Positions 26,026-34,257 of a DNA stretch of 64,000 nucleotides are shown here, in pieces. A program made the position numbers and the translations under genes. The notes beneath the pieces are model-generated. The model saw nothing but the letters and a program-made list of their open reading frames with translations. It was not told where the DNA came from and ran no database searches. The stretch comes from Candidatus Gastranaerophilales bacterium (GTDB lineage Bacteria; Bacillota; Clostridia; Lachnospirales; Lachnospiraceae): assembly GCA_023663225.1 (NCBI GenBank), contig JAMPHU010000002.1, positions 1-64,000 on the forward strand. Reading direction: 5' to 3'. Positions within the stretch are counted from its first letter, which is position 1, and every line of letters starts with the position of its first letter.

Positions 26026-27465
26026 ATGACGAACACCAGTGAAAGTAAGATACGGAGAATGGAATCGTTTAAGCGATTGATCAATCTGGGGTTTACGGCG
26101 GGATGCCTGGCTCTGGAGATCGCTTTGTTTGCGTACAACTGGTTATATTACTTTCAGTACAGTGTGGTGGAGCCTCTGCGCAATTTCTGGTTTAAGGGGC
26201 ATCTGTTGGAGATCGCTATCTATGGTGTGATCCTCTTTTTGTTTTCTAAGATGTACGGAGGAATGAGGCTGGGGTATCTGAAAAATGTGGAGATCATTTT
26301 CTCTCAGGTGTTTGCCACTTTTATCGCCAATGTGCTGATCTATGGGGAATTGTCAGTCATGGCATTTCAGTTGTTTACGCCGGAAATGTTCCTGCTGATG
26401 ATGATAGAGCAGACGATTGTGGTGATCGTATATATCAATATTGTAAACAGGGTATACAAGGCTATGTTTCCGCCCAGAAAACTGATACTGATTCACGGGG
26501 ATCGGCCTATAGAAGACATCTGCAGCAAGTTTGAGAGCAGAAAAGATAAGTACCGGATCGTGAAACATGAGCATATTTCCAAGGGAGTGAAGGACTTGTG
26601 TCAGGAGATTCTGGAAGGGTATACAGAAGGGATCTATAATGCCGTGGTGTTGTGGGATATCTCTGTGGAACGCAGGAAGATATTGCTGAAATTCTGCTAT
26701 GCGCACTCGATCAGAGTATATATGATGCCTAAAATAACAGATGTTATATTGATGGGGGCGGAGGAACTGCATGTTTTTGACACGCCGCTTTTGTTGACCA
26801 GAGAATATTGTCTTACAATGGAGCAGCGTTTTTTGAAGAGAGCGACGGATATTGTATTTTCCTTACTGCTGCTTGTGATTGCTTCTCCTTTTATGCTGGT
26901 TACTGCGATAGCGATCAAACTGTACGACGGCGGGCCGGTGCTGTACAAACAGGTGCGGTGCACACGCAACGAGAGGCAGTTTTATATTATGAAATTTCGA
27001 AGTATGCGGACGGATGCGGAGAAGGATGGCGTGGCGAGACTGGCACAGAAAAATGACGACCGCATCACGCCTATCGGCAAGGTGATCCGCAAGTGCAGGA
27101 TAGACGAGCTCCCGCAGTTGATCAATATTTTAAAGGGAGATATGTCATTTATCGGTCCCAGGCCGGAACGGCCGGAGATCATAGCGCAGTATGTGGAGAT
27201 TATGCCGGAGTTTGCCTATCGCATGAAGGTCAAGGCCGGACTGGCCGGTTTTGCGCAGGTGTACGGCAAGTACAATACATCGCCTTATGATAAGCTGAAA
27301 CTGGATCTCACTTACATTGAGAATTATTCTCTCTGGCTGGATCTGAAGCTGATGATGTTGACTTTGAAGGTGCTGTTGTGGCCGGACAGTACGGAGGGCG
27401 TGGAGAGCGAGCAAGTTACGGCGTTTAAGAAAGAGTATGACCGTCACAGGGAAGACGAGGAATGA
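26026..27465 (+). CDS. Polyprenyl glycosylphosphotransferase (large, WbaP-like)
   Basis: This 479-residue enzyme initiates repeat-unit synthesis by transferring sugar-1-phosphate from a UDP sugar to undecaprenyl phosphate. The N-terminal half has about four transmembrane helices and a Rossmann-like CoA-binding-type region. The C-terminal bacterial sugar transferase domain shows KRATDIVFSLLLLVIASPFM (re-entrant helix), GPVLYKQVRCTRNERQFYI, KFRSMRTDAE, CRIDELPQLINILKGDMSFI and GPRPERPE, with the catalytic Asp-Glu in IDELPQ, and KAGLAGFAQVYGKYNT. It opens the block I operon. The following Wzz-like gene starts 16 bases after its stop. Confidence 0.93.
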   Translation: MTNTSESKIRRMESFKRLINLGFTAGCLALEIALFAYNWLYYFQYSVVEPLRNFWFKGHLLEIAIYGVILFLFSKMYGGMRLGYLKNVEIIFSQVFATFIANVLIYGELSVMAFQLFTPEMFLLMMIEQTIVVIVYINIVNRVYKAMFPPRKLILIHGDRPIEDICSKFESRKDKYRIVKHEHISKGVKDLCQEILEGYTEGIYNAVVLWDISVERRKILLKFCYAHSIRVYMMPKITDVILMGAEELHVFDTPLLLTREYCLTMEQRFLKRATDIVFSLLLLVIASPFMLVTAIAIKLYDGGPVLYKQVRCTRNERQFYIMKFRSMRTDAEKDGVARLAQKNDDRITPIGKVIRKCRIDELPQLINILKGDMSFIGPRPERPEIIAQYVEIMPEFAYRMKVKAGLAGFAQVYGKYNTSPYDKLKLDLTYIENYSLWLDLKLMMLTLKVLLWPDSTEGVESEQVTAFKKEYDRHREDEE

Positions 27466-27481
27466 GGAGCAGGCGCAGAAT

Positions 27482-28594
27482 ATGGGAATTTGGGAAGGAA
27501 GTTATGGGAAGGAGCCTTTTGACCTCCGGCTGACAGGACTTCGGATGATACGGGACTCACTTAAAATAGCGGTTGCTATTATACTTGGAACGATTCTGTT
27601 TGGCGGCGGCTATTATGTGAAAAATGTATTGCTTTATCGGGATCACGTTTATGCGGCCACATCTGTCTATAAGGTGGAATATGTGATAGAGCCGGCTCAG
27701 TCGGGCGATTACTTTATCAATGCGATGACATGGAATACCTATGTACATTCCGAGGAATTTTACAAAGCGTTTTGTGCGCGTTTGATTGAGACGGAGTATG
27801 TGCGCCAACTGTCCTCGGATTGGTTGATGCGGAATCTTGAGGAACAGTGGGAGGAGACTGTGGAGGTCATAATGGAGTCGGACTGGCATGTGCCGTCCAC
27901 AATCGTGACTACCGCAAGTCCGGAGTGGAGTATGGCCATTGCCGAGGCTTTAGAACAGACTTTGACACAGGAATTTGTGGAAGGCAATCCCCAGGTGTCA
28001 AAGGTCACGGTGATCGATCCGGCGGATGCGGCGCCGGAGGTTCTTCCGGATGTCCGCCCATTGCGGGCGGTGATCTTGAGCGCGGTGCTTTCCTGCTTTT
28101 TTGTTGTGATGATCTGGCTTTTGCGGGAGATTAGCGCGGATGGTATCTGGCTGCCGGCCACTCTGCGGAGACGATATGGATTGGCGGCGCTGGGGACGGT
28201 GGGAAGCATAGAGTTTCCGGCCAATTTGGAATATCGTTTTGCCCAGGCGCGCCGTATTGCTGTGTGCGCTGTGGAGGACAATATCGATCCGACAGAAGTA
28301 TGTCAGAAGATTGCGGACTGTACAGAAGGGGGAGCGTCGGAGGCGAAACAATGGGTTCCCGTGCCCGCGCCTTTGCTCTGTGCGGAGGGCGGCAAGGTTA
28401 TGCGGGAGATGGACGGTATCTTATTGGTGGTTCGAGCGGGAAATCACGTGGGCAAGCCGTTGGAGCGTGTGTTGGAATATCTGACGGAACAGGAGCTTTC
28501 GGTTGCGGGAGCGCTTCTCTGGGAGCCGGATGAGTGGCTGCTTCGCAGTTATTACCTGATGCCGTGGCGCAGGGCCTCGGAGGAGGAGTTATGA
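27482..28594 (+). CDS. Wzz/CapA-like polysaccharide co-polymerase with a degenerate kinase-like tail
   Basis: About 370 residues. Transmembrane helices near 27-44 (IAVAIILGTILFGGGYYV) and near 198-215 (VILSAVLSCFFVVMIWLL) bracket a 150-residue extracytoplasmic domain, the layout of Wzz/CapA chain-length regulators. DVRPLRA before the second helix fits the family. The cytoplasmic tail (RRYGLAALGTVGS..., YRFAQARRIAVCAVED, MDGILLVVRAGNHVGKPLER) aligns in order with a CpsD-type tyrosine kinase domain, but Walker A and A' motifs are missing. It may be a non-catalytic regulator. ATG 27482 is chosen; ATG 27437 inside the upstream gene would add 15 residues. Confidence 0.75.
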   Translation: MGIWEGSYGKEPFDLRLTGLRMIRDSLKIAVAIILGTILFGGGYYVKNVLLYRDHVYAATSVYKVEYVIEPAQSGDYFINAMTWNTYVHSEEFYKAFCARLIETEYVRQLSSDWLMRNLEEQWEETVEVIMESDWHVPSTIVTTASPEWSMAIAEALEQTLTQEFVEGNPQVSKVTVIDPADAAPEVLPDVRPLRAVILSAVLSCFFVVMIWLLREISADGIWLPATLRRRYGLAALGTVGSIEFPANLEYRFAQARRIAVCAVEDNIDPTEVCQKIADCTEGGASEAKQWVPVPAPLLCAEGGKVMREMDGILLVVRAGNHVGKPLERVLEYLTEQELSVAGALLWEPDEWLLRSYYLMPWRRASEEEL

Positions 28595-29376
28595 GTGTAC
28601 AAGTTCTGGCGTCTGTGATGAGCAGCAGCTTGGAACAGATCGTATCACAGATGAATCTGGAGTCCGATGCGGTTATTATCAACCAGTGCGACCATCTCGG
28701 CATGGAAGAGATGGAGCACAGGGGGCATAGAATCCGCTTTTTTTCCTTTCCTGACAGAGGGGTGGGCAGGAGCCGCAATGAGGCGATTATGAGAGCAGAT
28801 AGCGATATCTGCCTTTTTTCAGATGAGGACATTGTGTACGAAAAGGGATATGCGGAGGCAATAGAAGCGGAATTTGCCCGCAATCCCAGAGCAGATATGA
28901 TTTTGTTTAATATTACGGTGGAGGAGGAGAGGCGAACCTATCACATAACAGAGCGCAGGCGGGTTCATTGGTATAACTGTGGACGTTATGGAGCTGTGAG
29001 TTTTGCTGTGAAGCGCAGCAGCCTGCTCGCCTCGGGGGTGACCTTTTCTCTTCTTTTCGGAGGCGGCGCCAAGTACGGAAACGGCGAAGACAGTTTATTC
29101 TTGAAAGAATTTATGTCAAAGGGATATCAGGTCTATACGGCGCCGGTCACCATCGGCAAAGAACGAGCCGGAAGATCTACCTGGTTTGAGGGATATGACA
29201 GGAAATTTTTCTCTGACAGAGGAGTGCTCTATCATTATCTGTATGGAAGGTTGGCAAAAGGAATGGCTCTCCGTTTTCTGCTGGCCCATCGAAAGCGGAT
29301 GTGCTTAGAGGTCGGAGTGGGACAGGCGTATCGGTGGATGAGGGACGGTATCCGCATTGGCAGAGAGGGAGTGTAG
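28591..29376 (+). CDS. Glycosyltransferase family 2 (GT-A fold)
   Basis: This 261-residue protein overlaps the Wzz-like gene by 4 bases (ATGA), with GGAGGAGG ahead. Recognisable features are INQCDHLG, PDRGVGRSRNEAIMRADSDI, CLFSDEDIVYEKGYAEAIEA (the DED replaces the usual DxD) and GAKYGNGEDSLFLKEFMSKG (acceptor/catalytic region). This matches small capsule GT2 enzymes that often lack the canonical N-terminal PVYN motif. It probably adds a sugar to the lipid-linked repeat unit of block I. Confidence 0.85.
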   Translation: MSVQVLASVMSSSLEQIVSQMNLESDAVIINQCDHLGMEEMEHRGHRIRFFSFPDRGVGRSRNEAIMRADSDICLFSDEDIVYEKGYAEAIEAEFARNPRADMILFNITVEEERRTYHITERRRVHWYNCGRYGAVSFAVKRSSLLASGVTFSLLFGGGAKYGNGEDSLFLKEFMSKGYQVYTAPVTIGKERAGRSTWFEGYDRKFFSDRGVLYHYLYGRLAKGMALRFLLAHRKRMCLEVGVGQAYRWMRDGIRIGREGV

Positions 29377-30510
29377 ATGGAAAAGAGCGCTTTGGTTTAT
29401 ATCATACTGACGATCGTGACGATCTTGTTCGCCTTTTGTGTGGATAACCGAGACTATGTGGCCGGACGGCTGGCGGGAGGGCGCAGGGCCGGCGTATATC
29501 GGGGAATCTGTAGGCAACAGGCGAGAAATTTTGTGGCGGAGACCGCCATATTCTGTCTGCTTACGGGGGTTTCCGCCTGCCGTATCGCGGTGGGAAACGA
29601 TTATTGGCCGTATCGGTTTAATTTTCGTCTGATCGCCCAGGAGAGATATGTTGCCTCCGAGTTTGGGTTCAACTGGATCGTCAAAGGGATGCAGAATCTG
29701 TTCGGATACGACAATTATTTGCCTATTTTTGCGCTGTTTTCCTTTTTGACTGTCCTGTTTTTCATGTTGGCGCTCCATGATCAGGGGGACAGGTATGTCT
29801 TTTCTCTGTTTCTGCTGCTGACGGGAGGATATTATTTTAACAGTCTCAATACGGTGCGCTATTATCTGGCGCTGGCGATAGCGCTGTACGCCATGAAATA
29901 TGTGCTGCGGGGAGAGTACGCCAAGTTTATTCTCTGGGTACTGGCGGGGACGGCGTTCCATAAGACGATCCTGTTGGTCATTCCGATCTATCTGGCGGCA
30001 AAGTGGCTGGCTGTGATCCGATTGAAAAAATGGCATTATGTGATGGGGGGGATTCTTGTCTTAAGTCTGCTCTTTGGACAGGATGTGTATCGCAGGATCG
30101 TGTTTTTCTTTTATCCGGGATATGAGGGGTCTGAGTTTGACAACGGACAGATTCCCTATATGAATTTGTTGAAGTGTGGGGCGGTGCTGATCTTATGTCT
30201 GATCTGCTATCGGCGCAGTCTCAGGGAAGATATCTGCAGTCGGTTTTATTTTTTCCTGAATCTGGCGGGATTGGCGGTGTGCTGTTGTGGTTCCTTTATT
30301 CCCCAGGTGTCAAGGGTGGCATATTATATGATCGCCTCTCAGATCTTTTTGCTCCCTCGTCTGTTGGCGGATATGGAGAAAGGGTGGTTTCGCAAGCTGT
30401 GTTACATTGGTGTGGTCGGGGCGTTCACATTATATTTTGCATTTATGCTCAGAGAAATGTACGCGGTGGATGTGCGGCTGCTGCCGTACCGTAATTGGAT
30501 CTTTAATTGA
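29377..30510 (+). CDS. EpsG family polysaccharide polymerase
   Basis: This 377-residue polytopic membrane protein has about ten transmembrane helices. ACRIAVGNDYWPYRFNF, ASEFGFNWIVKGMQNLFGYD and NTVRYYLALAIALYAMKYVL with AGTAFHKTILLVIPIYL are typical of EpsG (PF14897), a Wzy-like polymerase of exopolysaccharide loci. The start codon follows the stop of the preceding GT2 with no gap. It is the likely polymerase for block I, but no Wzx flippase occurs in that block. Confidence 0.88.
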   Translation: MEKSALVYIILTIVTILFAFCVDNRDYVAGRLAGGRRAGVYRGICRQQARNFVAETAIFCLLTGVSACRIAVGNDYWPYRFNFRLIAQERYVASEFGFNWIVKGMQNLFGYDNYLPIFALFSFLTVLFFMLALHDQGDRYVFSLFLLLTGGYYFNSLNTVRYYLALAIALYAMKYVLRGEYAKFILWVLAGTAFHKTILLVIPIYLAAKWLAVIRLKKWHYVMGGILVLSLLFGQDVYRRIVFFFYPGYEGSEFDNGQIPYMNLLKCGAVLILCLICYRRSLREDICSRFYFFLNLAGLAVCCCGSFIPQVSRVAYYMIASQIFLLPRLLADMEKGWFRKLCYIGVVGAFTLYFAFMLREMYAVDVRLLPYRNWIFN

Positions 30511-30572
30511 AGTAAGAATCAAAACAAAAACTGATCAGAGTAAAGATCTGGAACTCTGTCGGGAGGTTTTAT

Positions 30573-31931
30573 ATGCGTATATTGTGGATCTGTAATATCA
30601 TGCTGCCTTCGGTGGCAGAACATCTGGGACTTGAGAGCAGCAGCAAGGAGGGATGGGTCAGCAGCCTGTCCGCAATCCTTTTGGACAGGCAGAAAGAGAA
30701 TGAGATCGAGCTGCACGTGGCGTTTCCCGTGTGCCAAAAGGCGGATGCCTGCGAGGGAAATGTCAAAATAAAAAATCACGCGTTATATTATCATGGCTTT
30801 TATGAGGATGTCGTTCATGCGGAGTTGTATGACAGCGGGTTGGAGGAGCGGATCCGGCGCATTGTGGAGAAAGTGCAGCCGGATGTGGTTCATTGTTTTG
30901 GAACAGAGTATGGACACACTTTGGCTGCGGCAAGATGCATGAAAGATTCAAGACGATTACTGGTGGGGATCCAGGGAATCTGCACGGTGATCGCACAGGC
31001 ATACATGGCCGATCTGCCCTGTGAGATACAGAGGAAAGTGACCTTGCGGGACTGGATAAAGCGGGACGATCTGCGCAGACAGCAGCGCAAATATGCAATT
31101 CGGGGAGAGCGTGAGCGGGAGATCCTGCATTTGACGGGAAATGTGGCTGGAAGAACCGCTTTCGATCGGTACTATGCTCAAAAATGGAACGATCATGTCA
31201 GATATTTTCAGTTGAATGAGACAATGCGCTCCTGTTTCTATGAGGGGAGATGGAAGAGAGAAAATTGCCGGCCTCACGTCATTTTCGTCAGTCAGGCGGA
31301 TTATCCCCTGAAAGGACTGCATTATTTGTTGGCGGCGGCGCCCAAACTGCTTCAAGAATATCCGGATTTGGAAATCTGGGTGGCGGGCAACAGTCTGGTG
31401 CGAGACAAGACCTGGAAGGATCGTGTGAAGATATCGGCCTATGGAACCTATCTGAGGCAGTTGATCAAAACAGGCGGACTTCAGGGGCGGGTTCGGTTTC
31501 TCGGAATGTTGACCGCGGAGGAAATGAAGCAGACTTATCTGGAGTGCGGTCTGTTCTTATGTTGCTCGGCCAATGAAAATTCTCCCAATTCCCTGGGGGA
31601 GGCGATGCTTTTGGGCGTCCCCTGCGTGGCGGCAGATGTGGGTGGGATCCCGAGTCTGTTTACAGATGACGACGACGGTATCTTATATGAAGGTTTTCGA
31701 TGCGATCAGATCGAATATGATAACAAGTGTGATGAAAATAGACAGAGTTCTCTTGAAGAGCAGGCCGGGAAGATTGCCGCATCTATATCCGCTGTGTGGG
31801 AGAATGAGGAGACGACGGATATCTTCTGTGAACGGGCGAGAATACATGCCCGAAATACGTATGACCAGGAGAGAAACTATAAAAGATTGCTTGAAATATA
31901 TCAAAGCATTGCAGAAGGAGCTAAGGTATGA
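30573..31931 (+). CDS. Glycosyltransferase family 4
   Basis: This 452-residue GT-B enzyme starts MRILWICNIMLPSVAEHLG. It has VQPDVVHCFGTEYGHTLAAA in the N-terminal domain, VIFVSQADYPLKGLHYLLAA at the start of the donor domain, VRFLGMLTAEEMKQTY, and the retaining catalytic region CSANENSPNSLGEAMLLGVP followed by VAADVGGIPSLF. The ENSPN...E pattern is the EX7E-type motif of GT4. GGGAGG precedes the ATG. The next gene overlaps it by 4 bases. Donor and acceptor sugars cannot be deduced. Confidence 0.92.
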   Translation: MRILWICNIMLPSVAEHLGLESSSKEGWVSSLSAILLDRQKENEIELHVAFPVCQKADACEGNVKIKNHALYYHGFYEDVVHAELYDSGLEERIRRIVEKVQPDVVHCFGTEYGHTLAAARCMKDSRRLLVGIQGICTVIAQAYMADLPCEIQRKVTLRDWIKRDDLRRQQRKYAIRGEREREILHLTGNVAGRTAFDRYYAQKWNDHVRYFQLNETMRSCFYEGRWKRENCRPHVIFVSQADYPLKGLHYLLAAAPKLLQEYPDLEIWVAGNSLVRDKTWKDRVKISAYGTYLRQLIKTGGLQGRVRFLGMLTAEEMKQTYLECGLFLCCSANENSPNSLGEAMLLGVPCVAADVGGIPSLFTDDDDGILYEGFRCDQIEYDNKCDENRQSSLEEQAGKIAASISAVWENEETTDIFCERARIHARNTYDQERNYKRLLEIYQSIAEGAKV

Positions 31932-33142
31932 GGGTCGTATTTGTGTCGAATTACATCAATCATCATCAGATTCCTTTTTGCAATGCCATGTGTCGTCTTT
32001 TGGCAAAAGAGGGCGGCAGCTTTACGTTTATTCAGACGCAGCCCATGGAGGAGGAGCGCGTCCGCATGGGCTGGCAGAATGGAGAACTTCCTGCGTATGT
32101 GCGCTGTTATTATGAGGGGGAGGCGCTTTGCCAAAGCCTGATCTCGGACAGCGAGGTGGTGCTGTTTGGCGGCTGCGACGAGGAATGTTATGTGGAGGAA
32201 CGATTAAAACAGGGGAAATTGCTTGTGCGTATCAGCGAGAGACTGTACAAAACAGGCCAGTGGAAGGCGGTCTCGCCAAGGGGCCTGATCAAGAAATTCC
32301 ATGATCATACCAGATATCGCAAAGCTCCCGTATATCTGCTCTGCGCGGGAGGCTATGTGCCCTCGGATTTTCATCTGGTGCGCGCTTATCCGGACAAAAT
32401 GTTCTGCTGGGGTTATTTTCCGGCAACCAGAGAGTACGAGATTGATGCGCTTATGGGGCAAAAAGGGTATTCCTGTGGGGAGAATCGCGAAAAAAAGCTT
32501 CCCTATCTTCTCTGGGCGGGGCGCATGATCGATTGGAAACATCCGGAACTGGTATTGCAGACGGCTGCCTATCTGCGGGACAAGGGATATACCTTTCATC
32601 TGGATGTCATAGGAGGCGGAGACATGGAAGAGCAGATGCATACCATGCTGCGGGAACTGTCGTTGGAAAACTGTGTCAGTATGCTGGGATATCGGACACC
32701 CGACCAGGTGCGGGAATATATGGAGCGCGCGGACATTTATCTGTTCACCAGCGACCGACAGGAAGGATGGGGCGCTGTGGCCAACGAGGCTATGAACAGC
32801 GGATGCGCTCTGGTTGCGGATCATATGATCGGCGCGGTTCCTTATCTGGTGAGACAGGGGGAAAACGGTCTGATCTATCAAGACGGCGACAGTAACATGC
32901 TGTTTGAGGCAGTGGAAAGACTGCTTCGGGATCCTGCACTGTGTGAGGAGCTGGGGCGCAATGCCTATCGGACTATCACAGAGACCTGGAACGCCGAGTA
33001 TGCGGCAGAGAAACTGATAAAGTTGTGCGGCACATGGCAGGCGGGCAGGCAGCCCAGATGGGAAGTGGGAAAACCATATCCCTGTATGCCGGCGCCCGTG
33101 GTGTCAGAGAGAAAAATGTTGTCGAGACTGTGCAGGGAGTGA
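31928..33142 (+). CDS. Glycosyltransferase family 4
   Basis: This 404-residue GT-B enzyme starts MRVVFVSNYINHHQIPFCNA. The donor domain shows LPYLLWAGRMIDWKHPELVL, HLDVIGGGDMEEQM, VSMLGYRTPDQVREYMERAD and the catalytic region FTSDRQEGWGAVANEAMNSG, with the paired acidic residues of GT4. The tail is Pro/Arg-rich. It overlaps the preceding GT4 by 4 bases and has AAGGAGC ahead. It acts on the lipid-linked repeat of block I; sugar specificity is unknown. Confidence 0.92.
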   Translation: MRVVFVSNYINHHQIPFCNAMCRLLAKEGGSFTFIQTQPMEEERVRMGWQNGELPAYVRCYYEGEALCQSLISDSEVVLFGGCDEECYVEERLKQGKLLVRISERLYKTGQWKAVSPRGLIKKFHDHTRYRKAPVYLLCAGGYVPSDFHLVRAYPDKMFCWGYFPATREYEIDALMGQKGYSCGENREKKLPYLLWAGRMIDWKHPELVLQTAAYLRDKGYTFHLDVIGGGDMEEQMHTMLRELSLENCVSMLGYRTPDQVREYMERADIYLFTSDRQEGWGAVANEAMNSGCALVADHMIGAVPYLVRQGENGLIYQDGDSNMLFEAVERLLRDPALCEELGRNAYRTITETWNAEYAAEKLIKLCGTWQAGRQPRWEVGKPYPCMPAPVVSERKMLSRLCRE

Positions 33143-33157
33143 GAAGGAGGAGCAACC

Positions 33158-34180
33158 GTGGAAGGGCCAAGCGTCATGCGATCGCTGCCGGAGGAAGCGC
33201 CACTTATCAGCGTCATCGTTCCGGTGTACAATATCATAGAGTATCTGCCCAGATGTGTGCGCTCCATCACGGCTCAGACATATGAGAATCTGGAGGTGCT
33301 GTTGGTGGATGACGGTTCCACGGACGGCACAGGGGAGCTTTGCGACAGCCTGGGGGCGGAAGATGCGAGGATACGCGTGTTTCACAAGGAAAACGGAGGT
33401 TCTTCCTCGGCGCGCAATCTGGGGATCTCTCAGGCGAGAGGCCAGTATTTGGGTTTTGTGGACAGCGACGACTATGTGGAACCGGATATGTACGAGCGTC
33501 TGTATCGGGGAATCTGTGAATATCGTGTGAAGGCGGCGCAGGTCGGCAGGGATGAGATCGACCCGCAGGGGAATCTGCTTCCCAATATCTGCGAACCGCC
33601 CGAAGAAGCGCTGTGTTATGAGAGTCAGGCGTTCTTGAGAGAACTTTTATTACATCGGGGAGATTGCTCTTTTTGCACCAAATTGTTGCATCGGGAGTTG
33701 TTTTTGGGGCAAAATTTTCCAGAGGGGAGACTCAATGAGGATTTTGAGCTGCTGGTGAGGATGCTGCCCCGGATCGGGAAGCTCGTATCTTTGCCCGAGC
33801 AGTCTTATCATGTGTTTTACCGGATAGGAAGCAATTCGCGCAAGGCGGACAGAGAGAATTTTTCTCGGGTTTACGGGGATTGTGTGGACAATGCTGATCG
33901 GGTGAAAGCGATTGTGGAGGAGCGATACCCTGCGCTCGAGAAGGAGGCGTTGCGATTTGGCGTGTTTCAACGACTGGAATATCTGCTGCATATCCCTGTC
34001 AGCCAGATGCGAAGGGATAACAGGCAATACCGCGCCGTTGTGAGCGGACTGCGCCGGATGTGGTTCGGGGGGATGCGCAATCCCTATCTCACCGGCAAAA
34101 ATAAAATATACCAGACTATTTTTTCTATAGCGCCCAGGACGGCCAGAAAAATACACAGCCGGATTCATAAAATGTCGTAA
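33158..34180 (+). CDS. Glycosyltransferase family 2
   Basis: This 340-residue GT2 enzyme begins at GTG 33158, 8 bases behind AAGGAGG. Motifs are PLISVIVPVYNIIEYLPRCV, VDDGSTDGTGELCDSLG, NGGSSSARNLGISQARGQYL and GFVDSDDYVEPDMYERL (DxD). The C-terminal half (LPEQSYHVFYRIGSNSRKAD) is common in EpsJ-type capsule transferases. It is the last gene of block I; the next gene has its own promoter. Confidence 0.92.
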   Translation: MEGPSVMRSLPEEAPLISVIVPVYNIIEYLPRCVRSITAQTYENLEVLLVDDGSTDGTGELCDSLGAEDARIRVFHKENGGSSSARNLGISQARGQYLGFVDSDDYVEPDMYERLYRGICEYRVKAAQVGRDEIDPQGNLLPNICEPPEEALCYESQAFLRELLLHRGDCSFCTKLLHRELFLGQNFPEGRLNEDFELLVRMLPRIGKLVSLPEQSYHVFYRIGSNSRKADRENFSRVYGDCVDNADRVKAIVEERYPALEKEALRFGVFQRLEYLLHIPVSQMRRDNRQYRAVVSGLRRMWFGGMRNPYLTGKNKIYQTIFSIAPRTARKIHSRIHKMS

Positions 34181-34184
34181 GATT

Positions 34185-34213
34185 TTGACATTCTATAGAG
34201 GAAGTGGTACATT
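34185..34213 (+). promoter_or_regulatory. Sigma-A promoter for block II
   Basis: Perfect TTGACA at 34185-34190, a 17-base spacer and TACATT at 34208-34213, 45 bases before the dehydratase start. It marks the start of a second polysaccharide transcription unit. Confidence 0.65.
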
Positions 34214-34257
34214 ATAGAAAGGAAATGGATCCTGTCTTTAGAATAGGTTAGAAAGTT

